Origin: Flavobacterium crocinum
GTDB lineage: Bacteria; Bacteroidota; Bacteroidia; Flavobacteriales; Flavobacteriaceae
Direction: 5' to 3'
Length of the DNA: 64,000 nucleotides
Assembly: GCF_003122385.1 (NCBI RefSeq)
Contig: NZ_CP029255.1
Coordinates: forward strand, 2,790,001 to 2,854,000
The notes beneath the pieces were generated by a model. That model was not told where the DNA came from and ran no database searches. It was given only the letters and a program-made list of their open reading frames with translations. A program made the translations under genes and the position numbers. Positions 1 through 8,053 of the stretch are shown here, in pieces; the stretch's first letter is position 1, and each line of letters begins with the position of its first letter.

Positions 1-2
1 AT

Positions 3-326
3 TATAATATGTGGTATATCCGTAAAGAATCAAAAGTAGTTTTGGGAAGAGTAGTGGAGTTGATGAAGAAATATCCGGGAATGGCAATCGAAATTGGATC
101 TCATACAGATTCCAGAGGAAATGCAAAATTCAATGAAGATTTATCTCAGAAAAGAGCCAATTCAACCAGAGAGTTTATCATTCAATCCGGTATCGATTCC
201 AAAAGAGTCACAGCAAAAGGCTACGGAGAATCGGTGCCAATTATAAAGTGTAAAACAGATGATGCCTGTTCTGAAGAAGATCATGAATTAAACAGAAGAT
301 CGGAATTTGTAATTAAGAATTTATAA
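3..326 (+). CDS. OmpA-domain protein, C-terminal end (5' truncated by window edge)
   Basis: The window opens inside this gene. The frame is already open at base 3 and the real start lies upstream. What is visible is the peptidoglycan-binding OmpA-like domain: IEIGSHTDSRG contains the Asp that in this family contacts the diaminopimelate of the peptide stem. It is followed by the SQKRANSTREFI helix with its conserved Arg and the RVTAKGYGES strand. Such domains lie at the C-terminus of outer-membrane barrels or lipoproteins and anchor the outer membrane to the cell wall. A Cys-containing insert (KCKTDDACSEED) precedes the final NRRSEFVI strand, as is common in Bacteroidota members. The N-terminal architecture, and therefore the exact subfamily, cannot be seen. 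Confidence 0.85.
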   Translation, partial: YNMWYIRKESKVVLGRVVELMKKYPGMAIEIGSHTDSRGNAKFNEDLSQKRANSTREFIIQSGIDSKRVTAKGYGESVPIIKCKTDDACSEEDHELNRRSEFVIKNL

Positions 327-341
327 TTTTCCAGGAATAGT

Positions 342-378
342 AAACCCTACAGATTTTAAAACCTGTCGGGTTTTATTT
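342..378. terminator. Hairpin terminator after the OmpA-domain gene
   Basis: An imperfect hairpin (AAACCCTACAG / CCTGTCGGGTTT around a TTTAAAA loop) is followed by a T-tract on the + strand. It belongs to the same hairpin family as those at 4348, 8006 and 53114. Confidence 0.7.
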
Positions 379-464
379 TTTTACAGAAAAATTTTGCCAA
401 AATCTTTTTGTTGATTTTTTTTTAGCTAATTTTATAGAATAACCCTGAAATAAAATATTGGAAT

Positions 465-947
465 ATGAAGAATCTAGTTTTACCTTGTTTGTTAGTAATT
501 GGCTTAGGATTTCAAAGTTGTAAAAATGAAGAAAAACAAAAAGAAGCCGCAGCTGCAAAAGCAGATGCAGAAACAGTTGTAGGTACAGAATGTTATAAAG
601 CAATCTACGAAAAAGACACCCTTGATTTGAAACTGAATACTTTGAAAAATGGAAAATTATCCGGTGAAATGGTGATGAAAGTAGCACCTTCGACAGTTAG
701 AACCGGCGAAGTAGCAGGAGAATTCCACGGAGATACTTTATTTGTAGATTATACTTTTACAGATTCTGCTACTAAAAATACTACGTTTAAAAACCCAATG
801 GCATTGTTGAAACGTGACAAACAACTTATTTTAGGAAACGGAACTATGCAGACAACAATGGGAGTTACTTATCTTGTGAAAGACAAACCAATTGACTTTG
901 AAAAAGTAAAATATAAATTTGATGCAGTTGAATGTGCTGCGAAATAA
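465..947 (+). CDS. Hypothetical lipoprotein, 160 aa
   Basis: The product has a type II signal peptide: MKN, a hydrophobic stretch, then GFQSC with the lipidated Cys at about residue 19. CKNEEKQKE follows; Lys plus acidic residues right after the Cys resembles the surface lipoprotein export signal of Flavobacteria, so surface exposure is possible. An Ala-rich linker leads to a small beta-rich domain (residues about 40-160) with several GK/GT turns. I do not recognise the family; it resembles the small NlpE-like or lipocalin-like barrels that are common lipoproteins in this phylum. It is a single gene between two terminators. The start is the first ATG, directly before the signal peptide. Confidence 0.75.
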   Translation: MKNLVLPCLLVIGLGFQSCKNEEKQKEAAAAKADAETVVGTECYKAIYEKDTLDLKLNTLKNGKLSGEMVMKVAPSTVRTGEVAGEFHGDTLFVDYTFTDSATKNTTFKNPMALLKRDKQLILGNGTMQTTMGVTYLVKDKPIDFEKVKYKFDAVECAAK

Positions 948-981
948 GATGTAAAATGATTGAAGTTTTACAGATAAAAAT

Positions 982-1014
982 AAAAAGCCGTTTCTAATAG
1001 AAGAAACGGCTTTT
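982..1014. terminator. Bidirectional terminator between convergent genes
   Basis: The hairpin AAAAGCCGTTTCT / AGAAACGGCTTTT has A- and T-rich flanks on both sides. It can serve the + strand lipoprotein gene and the - strand DUF1573 gene. Confidence 0.85.
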
Positions 1015-1035
1015 ATAATTTATAAATCTAGTTTT

Positions 1036-1416
1036 TTACAAAACTTCACCTTTAATTTTAAGAGCGACACGTCCGTCAGGATAATTTACTGCATTTGTTT
1101 CAACAGTAATAGTTTTACGAATTGGCCCTGAAACCATATTGTATTTAACATCAATTTTTCCTTTTTTGCCCGGCTGAATTGCTGCCGATGGTTTTGTTAC
1201 GATGATAGAACTTACTGTAGATTCTGCACCTGTAATTAATAAAGGAGCGTCTCCGGTATTAGTAAATTCAAAGGAACGAAGTCCATTGTCACCTTTAGAA
1301 ATCTTTCCATAATCAATTGTATTGTCCGGGGCTGCAAATTCAATTTTTGGGCCATTTTGTGCATAACTTATTGCGCTAAACAATAAGACTGCAATAAAAG
1401 AGGCTGCATTTTTCAT
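1036..1416 (-). CDS. DUF1573 domain protein, secreted
   Basis: The 126-residue product has a signal peptide (MKNAASFIAVLLFSAISYA, cleavage before Q) and a single DUF1573 domain. This is an Ig-like ASH/PapD-type fold recognised by the D-Y-G-K-I pattern near residue 35, FEFTNTGDAPLLI in the middle and the closing KIKGEVL strand. DUF1573 proteins are very common periplasmic or surface proteins in Bacteroidota and have no fixed biochemical role. The gene is transcribed alone from a near-consensus promoter: the CAA at 1468-1470 and TAAATATA at 1441-1448 read as TTG-N19-TATATTTA on the - strand. Confidence 0.88.
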   Translation of the reverse strand: MKNAASFIAVLLFSAISYAQNGPKIEFAAPDNTIDYGKISKGDNGLRSFEFTNTGDAPLLITGAESTVSSIIVTKPSAAIQPGKKGKIDVKYNMVSGPIRKTITVETNAVNYPDGRVALKIKGEVL

Positions 1417-1440
1417 ATGAAATCGTTTTTTAATTGTAAG

Positions 1441-1470
1441 TAAATATACATTCTTTTAATTAACACACAA
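1441..1470 (-). promoter_or_regulatory. Promoter of the DUF1573 gene
   Basis: Read on the - strand this is TTG (1470-1468), 19 bases, then TATATTTA (1448-1441). It matches the Bacteroidota sigma-70 consensus TTG-N19-TAnnTTTG except for the last base of the -7 element. Confidence 0.6.
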
Positions 1471-1506
1471 ATTATTATTTCTCTTTTTATAGTCTACTTA
1501 ATTATT

Positions 1507-1514
1507 TACTTTTG
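1507..1514 (+). promoter_or_regulatory. Likely -7 element for valS
   Basis: TACTTTTG is an exact TAnnTTTG match 170 bases before the valS start codon. No good TTG was found 19 bases upstream. If used, the mRNA carries a leader of about 160 nt that contains the repeated motif described next. Confidence 0.5.
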
Positions 1515-1567
1515 CTGTCGGTAATAAATACAAAAACTGAACCAAAGTTTCGTTTATTTGTTTAACT

Positions 1568-1675
1568 GTTTAATCGTTTAACCGATTGGGATTGAGTTTA
1601 GCTACTAAAATTTCAAAAAGTAATGATTAAACGAATTAACGATTAAACGGATCGACAAAAAATAAACGATTAAAC
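1568..1675 (+). promoter_or_regulatory. valS leader with inverted and direct copies of an 11-bp word
   Basis: GTTTAATCGTT (1568-1578) is followed by its reverse complement AACGATTAAAC twice (1638-1648 and 1665-1675) and a partial copy GATTAAACG (1625-1633). The first copy can pair with either later copy, giving two mutually exclusive stems just before the start codon. This is an observed arrangement; a regulatory role is inferred. Confidence 0.5.
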
Positions 1676-1683
1676 ATATATAA

Positions 1684-4317
1684 ATGACAATTCCAGCACA
1701 ATTTGACGCTAAAGCGATCGAGAACAAATGGTATGATTACTGGATGAAAAACAACTATTTTCATTCAGAACCTGATCATAGAACACCTTATACAATTGTA
1801 ATCCCGCCGCCAAACGTCACTGGAGTCCTTCACATGGGACATATGTTGAACAATACGATTCAGGATGTTTTAATTCGTCGTGCACGTTTAAAAGGATTCA
1901 ACGCTTGTTGGGTTCCGGGGACGGATCACGCATCGATTGCTACAGAAGCAAAAGTGGTAGCGAAACTAAAAGCAGAAGGAATCAACAAAAATGATTTAAC
2001 TCGCGAAGAATTCCTAAAACACGCTTGGGAATGGACAGATAAATACGGAGGAACAATCCTGGAACAACTTAAGAAATTAGGAGCTTCATGCGATTGGGAA
2101 CGCACTAAATTTACAATGGATCCGGATATGTCAGCTTCTGTAATTAAATCGTTTGTTGATTTATACAACAAAGGATTAATATACAGAGGATACCGCATGG
2201 TAAACTGGGATCCGGAAGCCAAAACTACGCTTTCTGATGAAGAAGTTATTTACGAAGAACAACAAGGAAAATTATTTTTCTTAAAATATAAAATTGAAGG
2301 AACTGAGGAGTTTTTGACCATTGCCACAACGCGTCCGGAAACTATTTTTGGAGATACTGCCATCTGTATCAATCCGAACGATGAACGTTTTACACATTTA
2401 AAAGGTAAAAAAGCTATCGTTCCTATTTGTGGTCGTGTAATCCCAATTATCGAAGATGAATATGTTGATGTAGAATTCGGAACAGGATGTTTGAAAGTTA
2501 CGCCTGCTCACGATATGAACGATAAAACTCTTGGAGAAAAACACAATCTTGAAATCGTTGATATTTTTAATGAAGATGCTACGTTGAATAGCTTCGGATT
2601 GCATTACCAAGGAAAAGACCGTTTTGTAGTTCGTACTGAAATTGCAAAAGAACTGGAAGAAATCGGCGCTTTGGCGAAGACCGAAATCCATTTAAATAAA
2701 GTAGGAACTTCTGAAAGAACTAAAGCCGTAATCGAGCCAAGATTATCAGACCAATGGTTCCTGAAAATGGACGATTTGGTAAAACCAGCTATTAAATCGG
2801 TTTTAGAAACTGGTGACATTAAATTACATCCAAAACGTTTCGAAAACACTTATGCACACTGGTTAAACAACATTCGCGACTGGAATATTTCTCGCCAATT
2901 ATGGTGGGGACAACAAATTCCGGCTTATTATTACGGAGACGGAAAAGAAGATTTCGTAGTTGCAGAAAACATCGAAGATGCTTTGGTTTTAGCAAAGGAA
3001 AGAACGAATAACTCAGAACTTACAACTTCTAACCTTACTCAAGATGTTGATGCATTAGATACATGGTTTTCGTCATGGTTATGGCCAATGTCTGTTTTTG
3101 GAGGAATTATGGATCCGGAAAGTCCAGATTTCAAATATTATTATCCAACAAACGACTTGGTAACAGGTCCGGATATTTTATTTTTCTGGGTTGCGAGAAT
3201 GATTATTGCAGGTTACGAATATGCAGGCGAAAAACCATTTACAAACGTATATTTGACAGGTTTAGTTCGTGATAAACAACGTCGTAAAATGTCTAAATCA
3301 TTAGGGAATTCTCCTGATCCTTTAGATTTGATCGATGCTTTTGGAGCCGATGGTGTTCGTGTAGGATTGCTTTTAAGCGCTTCTGCAGGAAACGATATTA
3401 TGTTTGATGAGGAATTATGTAATCAAGGAAAAGCGTTTTCAAACAAGATTTGGAATGCCTTTAAATTGATTAAAGGATGGGAAGTTTCTGAAACTATCGC
3501 ACAACCAGAATCTTCAAAAGTGGCAATCGAATGGTACGAAGCAAAATTACAGCAGACTTTAGTTGATATTGAAGATAATTTTGAGAAATACAGAATTTCA
3601 GATTCATTAATGGCGATTTATAAATTGGTTTGGGATGATTTCTGTTCTTGGTTCTTGGAAATGATTAAACCAGCGTACCAACAGCCAATTGACAGCGTAA
3701 CTTTCGCGAAAGCAATCGAAATGTTAGAAAGTAATTTGAAGTTACTTCACCCATTTATGCCTTTCTTGACAGAGGAAATCTGGCAGTTAATTGCAGAAAG
3801 AACTCCGGAAGAAGCTCTAATCGTTTCGACTTGGCCAGAATTAAAACCGTTTGATGCTAAATTAATTGCTGATTTTGAAAACTCAATTGAAGTAATTTCT
3901 GGAATCAGAACAATCAGAAAAGACAAAAATATTCCGTTTAAAGATGCAATCGAATTAAAAGGAATCAATAGCGAAAATCTTTCGACTTATTTTGATTCAG
4001 TTGTAACGAAATTAGGAAATGTTTCTGCTTTCGAATATGTTTCTGAAAAAGTAGACGGCGCCTTATCTTTCCGTGTAAAATCAAATGAATATTTCATTCC
4101 GATTACAGGAAATATCGATATTGAAGCAGAAATTGCAAAACTGACAGAAGAATTAAATTACACAAAAGGATTCCTGAAATCTGTTGAAGCAAAACTTTCA
4201 AACGAGAAATTCGTAAACGGAGCTCCGGAGAAAGTTCTTAATTTAGAAAAACAAAAACAAGCTGATGCTTTAGCAAAAATTGCTACAATTGAGCAGAGTT
4301 TGGCTGGTTTGAAATAA
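1684..4317 (+). CDS. valS: Valyl-tRNA synthetase
   Basis: The enzyme charges tRNA-Val in the cytoplasm. The 877 residues show the class Ia layout: PPPNVTGVLHMGH with the HIGH signature around residue 50, a CP1 editing domain with TTRPETIFGDTAI at about 215-230, the KMSKS loop (RRKMSKSLGN) at about 535, the anticodon-binding helical region, and a C-terminal coiled-coil arm rich in Glu and Lys (about 815-877) that ValRS uses to hold the tRNA. Length and all motifs are normal. The start MTIPAQFDAKAIENKWYDYW is the standard one for Bacteroidota ValS. It is monocistronic, with a long motif-rich leader and a hairpin terminator after it. Confidence 0.98.
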   Translation: MTIPAQFDAKAIENKWYDYWMKNNYFHSEPDHRTPYTIVIPPPNVTGVLHMGHMLNNTIQDVLIRRARLKGFNACWVPGTDHASIATEAKVVAKLKAEGINKNDLTREEFLKHAWEWTDKYGGTILEQLKKLGASCDWERTKFTMDPDMSASVIKSFVDLYNKGLIYRGYRMVNWDPEAKTTLSDEEVIYEEQQGKLFFLKYKIEGTEEFLTIATTRPETIFGDTAICINPNDERFTHLKGKKAIVPICGRVIPIIEDEYVDVEFGTGCLKVTPAHDMNDKTLGEKHNLEIVDIFNEDATLNSFGLHYQGKDRFVVRTEIAKELEEIGALAKTEIHLNKVGTSERTKAVIEPRLSDQWFLKMDDLVKPAIKSVLETGDIKLHPKRFENTYAHWLNNIRDWNISRQLWWGQQIPAYYYGDGKEDFVVAENIEDALVLAKERTNNSELTTSNLTQDVDALDTWFSSWLWPMSVFGGIMDPESPDFKYYYPTNDLVTGPDILFFWVARMIIAGYEYAGEKPFTNVYLTGLVRDKQRRKMSKSLGNSPDPLDLIDAFGADGVRVGLLLSASAGNDIMFDEELCNQGKAFSNKIWNAFKLIKGWEVSETIAQPESSKVAIEWYEAKLQQTLVDIEDNFEKYRISDSLMAIYKLVWDDFCSWFLEMIKPAYQQPIDSVTFAKAIEMLESNLKLLHPFMPFLTEEIWQLIAERTPEEALIVSTWPELKPFDAKLIADFENSIEVISGIRTIRKDKNIPFKDAIELKGINSENLSTYFDSVVTKLGNVSAFEYVSEKVDGALSFRVKSNEYFIPITGNIDIEAEIAKLTEELNYTKGFLKSVEAKLSNEKFVNGAPEKVLNLEKQKQADALAKIATIEQSLAGLK

Positions 4318-4347
4318 AATCTAGAATTTCTATTAATTTATAGAATT

Positions 4348-4379
4348 AAACCCGACAGGTTTTAAAATCTGTCGGGTTT
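4348..4379. terminator. valS terminator
   Basis: The hairpin AAACCCGACAG / CTGTCGGGTTT with a TTTTAAAAT loop starts about 30 bases after the valS stop. Confidence 0.8.
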
Positions 4380-4400
4380 GTTGTTTTTCAGCGTATTATT

Positions 4401-4500
4401 TGTCATCCTGACGAAGGAAGGATCACACTAGAAATTCCGTAAAGAATTTCTCCAATCTTTGTCGAGTTTCTAGTGTGATTCCTCGTTCCTCGGAATGACA
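4401..4500. repeat. 100-bp dispersed palindromic repeat
   Basis: The element starts TGTCATCCTGACGAAGGA and ends TCGGAATGACA, with near-complementary ends. An internal exact inverted pair, ATCACACTAGAAA / TTTCTAGTGTGAT, folds it into one long hairpin. Half of it (TTTCTAGTGTGAT plus a TTCGTC...ATGACA tail) recurs six times at 39040-39897, so this is a dispersed family. No coding potential or transposase is present. It fills the valS-lipoprotein gap together with the valS terminator. Confidence 0.75.
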
Positions 4501-4650
4501 AAAGCCTCGCCTTTTTCTTGATAACCAATCAAATTCATTGTTTTTTAAGCTCCAATTTTTCTCAAAAAATAGTTGCTATTTTTTGATTTTTATATTCCAA
4601 AAAGATATAATTTTAATACGATTTTACGCTATCTAAATTTTCTTTTTCAA

Positions 4651-5676
4651 ATGAAAAAAATCTTATTTTTTGTATTTATTTTGACTCTTTTTTTCTCTTG
4701 TTCCAACAAAATTGACAACGTTGAGAAATCTTTTTATTACTGGAAAAGCAACAGCTGGAGCCTGAATTCAAGGGAAAGCCAGGTTTTAAAAGATTTAAAA
4801 GTCAGGAAATTATACATTAAGTTTTTTGAGATTGATCATAATGAAGCTTATGGGGATTTTCCTGTTTCCAAAACGTCTTTGCGTTTTTATCAAAAGGAAG
4901 ATTTTTTAATTGTTCCAACAGTATATATTAAAAACGAGGTTTTTAAAAATACGAATAGGGAAAGGATGGATACACTGGCCAATAATGTTGCTTTTTTGAT
5001 TAATAAATATGCAAATGAAAGATTTGAAGGAGCTATCATGACGAAAGAATTTCAAATGGATTGTGACTGGACTTTGACAACAAAGGATAATTATTTTTAT
5101 TTTTTGAAGAAATTAAAGGCCGTTTCCAAAAAAGAAATTAGCTGTACCTTAAGATTATATCCTTATAAATATCCCGAAAAAATGGGTATTCCTCCTGTAG
5201 ACAAGGCGACTTTAATGTGTTATAATTTGATAAATCCATTATGGAATCATTCAAAAAACTCCATTTTAGATATCGAAGAATTAAAACTATATCTCAATAA
5301 AAAACGAAAATATCCCTTGCATTTAGATATTGCACTTCCAACTTATTCCTGGATGCAGGTGTATAAAAATGATCATTTTTATAAAGTGATTTATGATGGA
5401 CAGAAAGAGATTTTAAAATCTTTGAAAGAAATTAAACCTTTATGGTATGAAGTCACAAAAGATACAGTAGTTGATGATTTTTATTTAAGAATTGGAGATA
5501 AGATTAAATATGAAAATCTGACTTCAGAGAAAATTAATGAAGCCATCAAAGTAATTAAAAAAAATGTAGACTTTGATACGAACACTACAGTAACATTATT
5601 TCATTTAGACGAAGAACAATTAAGTAATTACAGCAATGAAGAACTTTCTGGGTTTTATACTAATTTTAGTAAGTAG
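4651..5676 (+). CDS. Putative TIM-barrel-like lipoprotein, 341 aa
   Basis: The start at 4651 is chosen because it gives a clean lipoprotein signal peptide, MKKILFFVFILTLFFSC, with the lipidated Cys at residue 17; the frame is open further upstream to 4573 without a plausible N-terminus. The mature part has alternating beta/alpha segments: LKVRKLYIKFFEI, FLIVPTVYI, FEGAIMTKEF, ISCTLRLYPY, KATLMCYNLINPLW and YPLHLDIALPTYSWMQVYK. This order resembles glycoside-hydrolase-type barrels (GH18-like), but I cannot identify catalytic acids with confidence. It overlaps the next gene by 41 bases, which implies joint expression. It may act on a surface glycan together with its partner; that is inference. 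Confidence 0.75.
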   Translation: MKKILFFVFILTLFFSCSNKIDNVEKSFYYWKSNSWSLNSRESQVLKDLKVRKLYIKFFEIDHNEAYGDFPVSKTSLRFYQKEDFLIVPTVYIKNEVFKNTNRERMDTLANNVAFLINKYANERFEGAIMTKEFQMDCDWTLTTKDNYFYFLKKLKAVSKKEISCTLRLYPYKYPEKMGIPPVDKATLMCYNLINPLWNHSKNSILDIEELKLYLNKKRKYPLHLDIALPTYSWMQVYKNDHFYKVIYDGQKEILKSLKEIKPLWYEVTKDTVVDDFYLRIGDKIKYENLTSEKINEAIKVIKKNVDFDTNTTVTLFHLDEEQLSNYSNEELSGFYTNFSK

Positions 5677-7987
5677 TAGCATTTTTGCTTGTGGTTTTTA
5701 TCCGTTTGGAGAAGAAATCCGATATTCATTTTTTAATCCTTCCAATTTTAATTACTATTCTTATTCAGAATTTAATTATTCTTATAATTCATTCTATCCA
5801 AATACAGACGGAGTGTATCCGCAAGGTTCAATTAACGAGAATGAAAACCTTTGGATGAAATATTGTCGTCATAAAGTTTCTATCGAAGCTATACGAAGCA
5901 TTTTATATAATTTTAATGAAGAAGAGATTAATGAAAAATCTTCGAATGAAATGCTTCTGTATTTTTATAAAACTAAAAATTTAGAGGCTGTAAATTATTT
6001 GAAATTTGCTAAAACCTGCGAACCTCTTAATGGAATGTATGGCGATCCATGGGAAAAAAAGGAAGGAGCTACAATGCCAAAGAGAAAAGATCTTATCAAT
6101 AAAGCAGTAGCGATTTCTAAAAAGGTTAAAGATAAAGAAATCAAATTACGATATACTTTTTTGGCTCTTAGACTGGCTTATTATAATAATGATTTGGAAC
6201 AAATCAAATCATTGTATGATACTATTTTTAAACAACAAAAAAAGAAAGATATACTGAATTACTGGAGTTTATATTTTAGGACATTTGCCGAAACCGATAA
6301 AGCCTTAGCAAATTTTTATGCTGCACAGGTTTTTGTAAAAGCCCCGGATAAGCGCTTTATGATTTCTCAGGTATTTAACTCTAAAATTTCATTGGAAGAT
6401 GTTTTAAAGTATGCTAAAAATGATGAAGAAAGAGCCAATGTTTACTTTTTAACAGGTGTAAAAAAGAGCGATCAAGCCTTGTTTTGTTTGGAGAAAGTCT
6501 ATCAATACAATCCAAAATTTGAAGGCCTTTCTTTTTTGTTGCTGAGAGAAATTAATAAAATTGAGGATTGGGTATTTACACCTTATTATTCTTTATTTAA
6601 TCCAGCAGTTTCAAAATATGATTATTGGTCAGACGATGCAAATAATTCGATAAAAGATGTTTTAAATAGAGTTGAAAATGATAGGGTTTATGCTGGAAAA
6701 GTGTTGCAATTTGTAAGTAATGTAAAACTTAAAAAAATCAATGACCCAATTTTATGGAAGTTAGGAAAGTCTTATTTATCTTTTGTAGCAAAAAACAACC
6801 AAAGCTGTTTGAATGAAATTGCCGTTTTAGAAAAGGAAATTTCGAAAACAGATCCTCTTTATAATCAAATAAAAATTATAAAAGCATTAGCCTTAACTGC
6901 CAATCAGGAAAAAGGAAAAGCTGTTATTTTAGATGCAGTAAAACCAATTCTGCTTGAAAATCAAAAAAACAGAAAATTTTTATTTGCTATTGGAAGGGAA
7001 TTAGAATACAAACAGAATACATTGGATGCCGCTTTTTTATATTCAAAGCTCAATGAAGTTGTGACAGAGCCTCGTGATTATTCTGAAAATAATACAGCGG
7101 TTTGGAAAACTTTAAAAAACAAAAGCAATTCGTATAGAGATTTTTATTCTGATTATTTCGAATATATAGATGTGATTTATTCGCCAGAACAAGTACGGGA
7201 AATAGTAGAACAGATTGAAAATAAAAGAGAGAATCTAGATTCATTTTCAGAATGGAAGCAAAGCTATCTTAAAAAAGAAATTTCAAGATTATACGATTTG
7301 ATTGGAACAAAATACATCCGTCAGAACAATCTCAAACTAGCCTCTGAATATTTTGAAAAATTGGATATCGACGAAGTTGCCAGTTACGCAGATTGTCTTT
7401 GGGAAAAGCCAAATTGCAAAGAATCAGATATGTTTGATGCAAATCCGTTTTTTGTTCTTAAATATACTCCTGAGTTTATTAAGCAACAAAAGTCCTTCAA
7501 ATTAAATAAAAGAAGCATTACGGAACATTTGATATTATATCTTAATAAAGCTTCTAATCCGAAAGAAGTCAATAAGGACTATTATTATTTTTTGGCTGCG
7601 AACGCTTATTATAATATGACGCAAAATGGAAATTCATGGATGATGCGCCGTTACAATTGGCATCATTATGTTGATGATACTCCTTTTGAAGATGAGAAAG
7701 AATATTTTCAGGGTAATTTAGCACAGCAATATTATCTTTTAGCGTTAAAGCATGCTAAAACAGATAAGTTTAAAGCCTTATGCCTGAGAATGATAGGAAG
7801 GTGCGAAAAAAACAAATTGCAATATCAATATCCTGATGATTACGATAGCAAAATTGAAAATTATGATGATTTTCTTTTAAGTAAAAATAAATACTATCAG
7901 GATTTAAAATCAAAATATGCAGATGATTATGTCGATCTTATGTCTGACTGTAGTTCTTTTGAAGAATATTTTAAGGCGAGAAGATAG
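5636..7987 (+). CDS. Hypothetical secreted protein with helical repeats, 783 aa
   Basis: A signal peptide (MKNFLGFILILVSSSIFACG) is followed by a Tyr/Asn-rich segment, then a long alpha-helical region. Repeated aromatic and Ala spacing (LRYTFLALRLAYYNNDLEQIKSLYD; later LASEYFEKLDI and YYFLAANAYYNMTQNG) suggests TPR-like repeats. The gene starts inside the end of the preceding lipoprotein gene (41-base overlap, different frame), so the two are probably translationally coupled and work together. I do not recognise a named family. Outer-membrane or periplasmic location is inferred from the signal peptide. A terminator follows at once. Confidence 0.8.
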   Translation: MKNFLGFILILVSSSIFACGFYPFGEEIRYSFFNPSNFNYYSYSEFNYSYNSFYPNTDGVYPQGSINENENLWMKYCRHKVSIEAIRSILYNFNEEEINEKSSNEMLLYFYKTKNLEAVNYLKFAKTCEPLNGMYGDPWEKKEGATMPKRKDLINKAVAISKKVKDKEIKLRYTFLALRLAYYNNDLEQIKSLYDTIFKQQKKKDILNYWSLYFRTFAETDKALANFYAAQVFVKAPDKRFMISQVFNSKISLEDVLKYAKNDEERANVYFLTGVKKSDQALFCLEKVYQYNPKFEGLSFLLLREINKIEDWVFTPYYSLFNPAVSKYDYWSDDANNSIKDVLNRVENDRVYAGKVLQFVSNVKLKKINDPILWKLGKSYLSFVAKNNQSCLNEIAVLEKEISKTDPLYNQIKIIKALALTANQEKGKAVILDAVKPILLENQKNRKFLFAIGRELEYKQNTLDAAFLYSKLNEVVTEPRDYSENNTAVWKTLKNKSNSYRDFYSDYFEYIDVIYSPEQVREIVEQIENKRENLDSFSEWKQSYLKKEISRLYDLIGTKYIRQNNLKLASEYFEKLDIDEVASYADCLWEKPNCKESDMFDANPFFVLKYTPEFIKQQKSFKLNKRSITEHLILYLNKASNPKEVNKDYYYFLAANAYYNMTQNGNSWMMRRYNWHHYVDDTPFEDEKEYFQGNLAQQYYLLALKHAKTDKFKALCLRMIGRCEKNKLQYQYPDDYDSKIENYDDFLLSKNKYYQDLKSKYADDYVDLMSDCSSFEEYFKARR

Positions 7988-8005
7988 ATTTGCTAAATAA
8001 ATGAT

Positions 8006-8041
8006 TAAACCTAACAGGTTTTAAAACCTGTTAGGTTTTTT
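8006..8041. terminator. Bidirectional terminator
   Basis: The perfect hairpin AAACCTAACAGGTTTT / AAAACCTGTTAGGTTT lies between two convergent genes, with a T-tract at the right end. Confidence 0.88.
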
Positions 8042-8053
8042 TATACGCAATAT

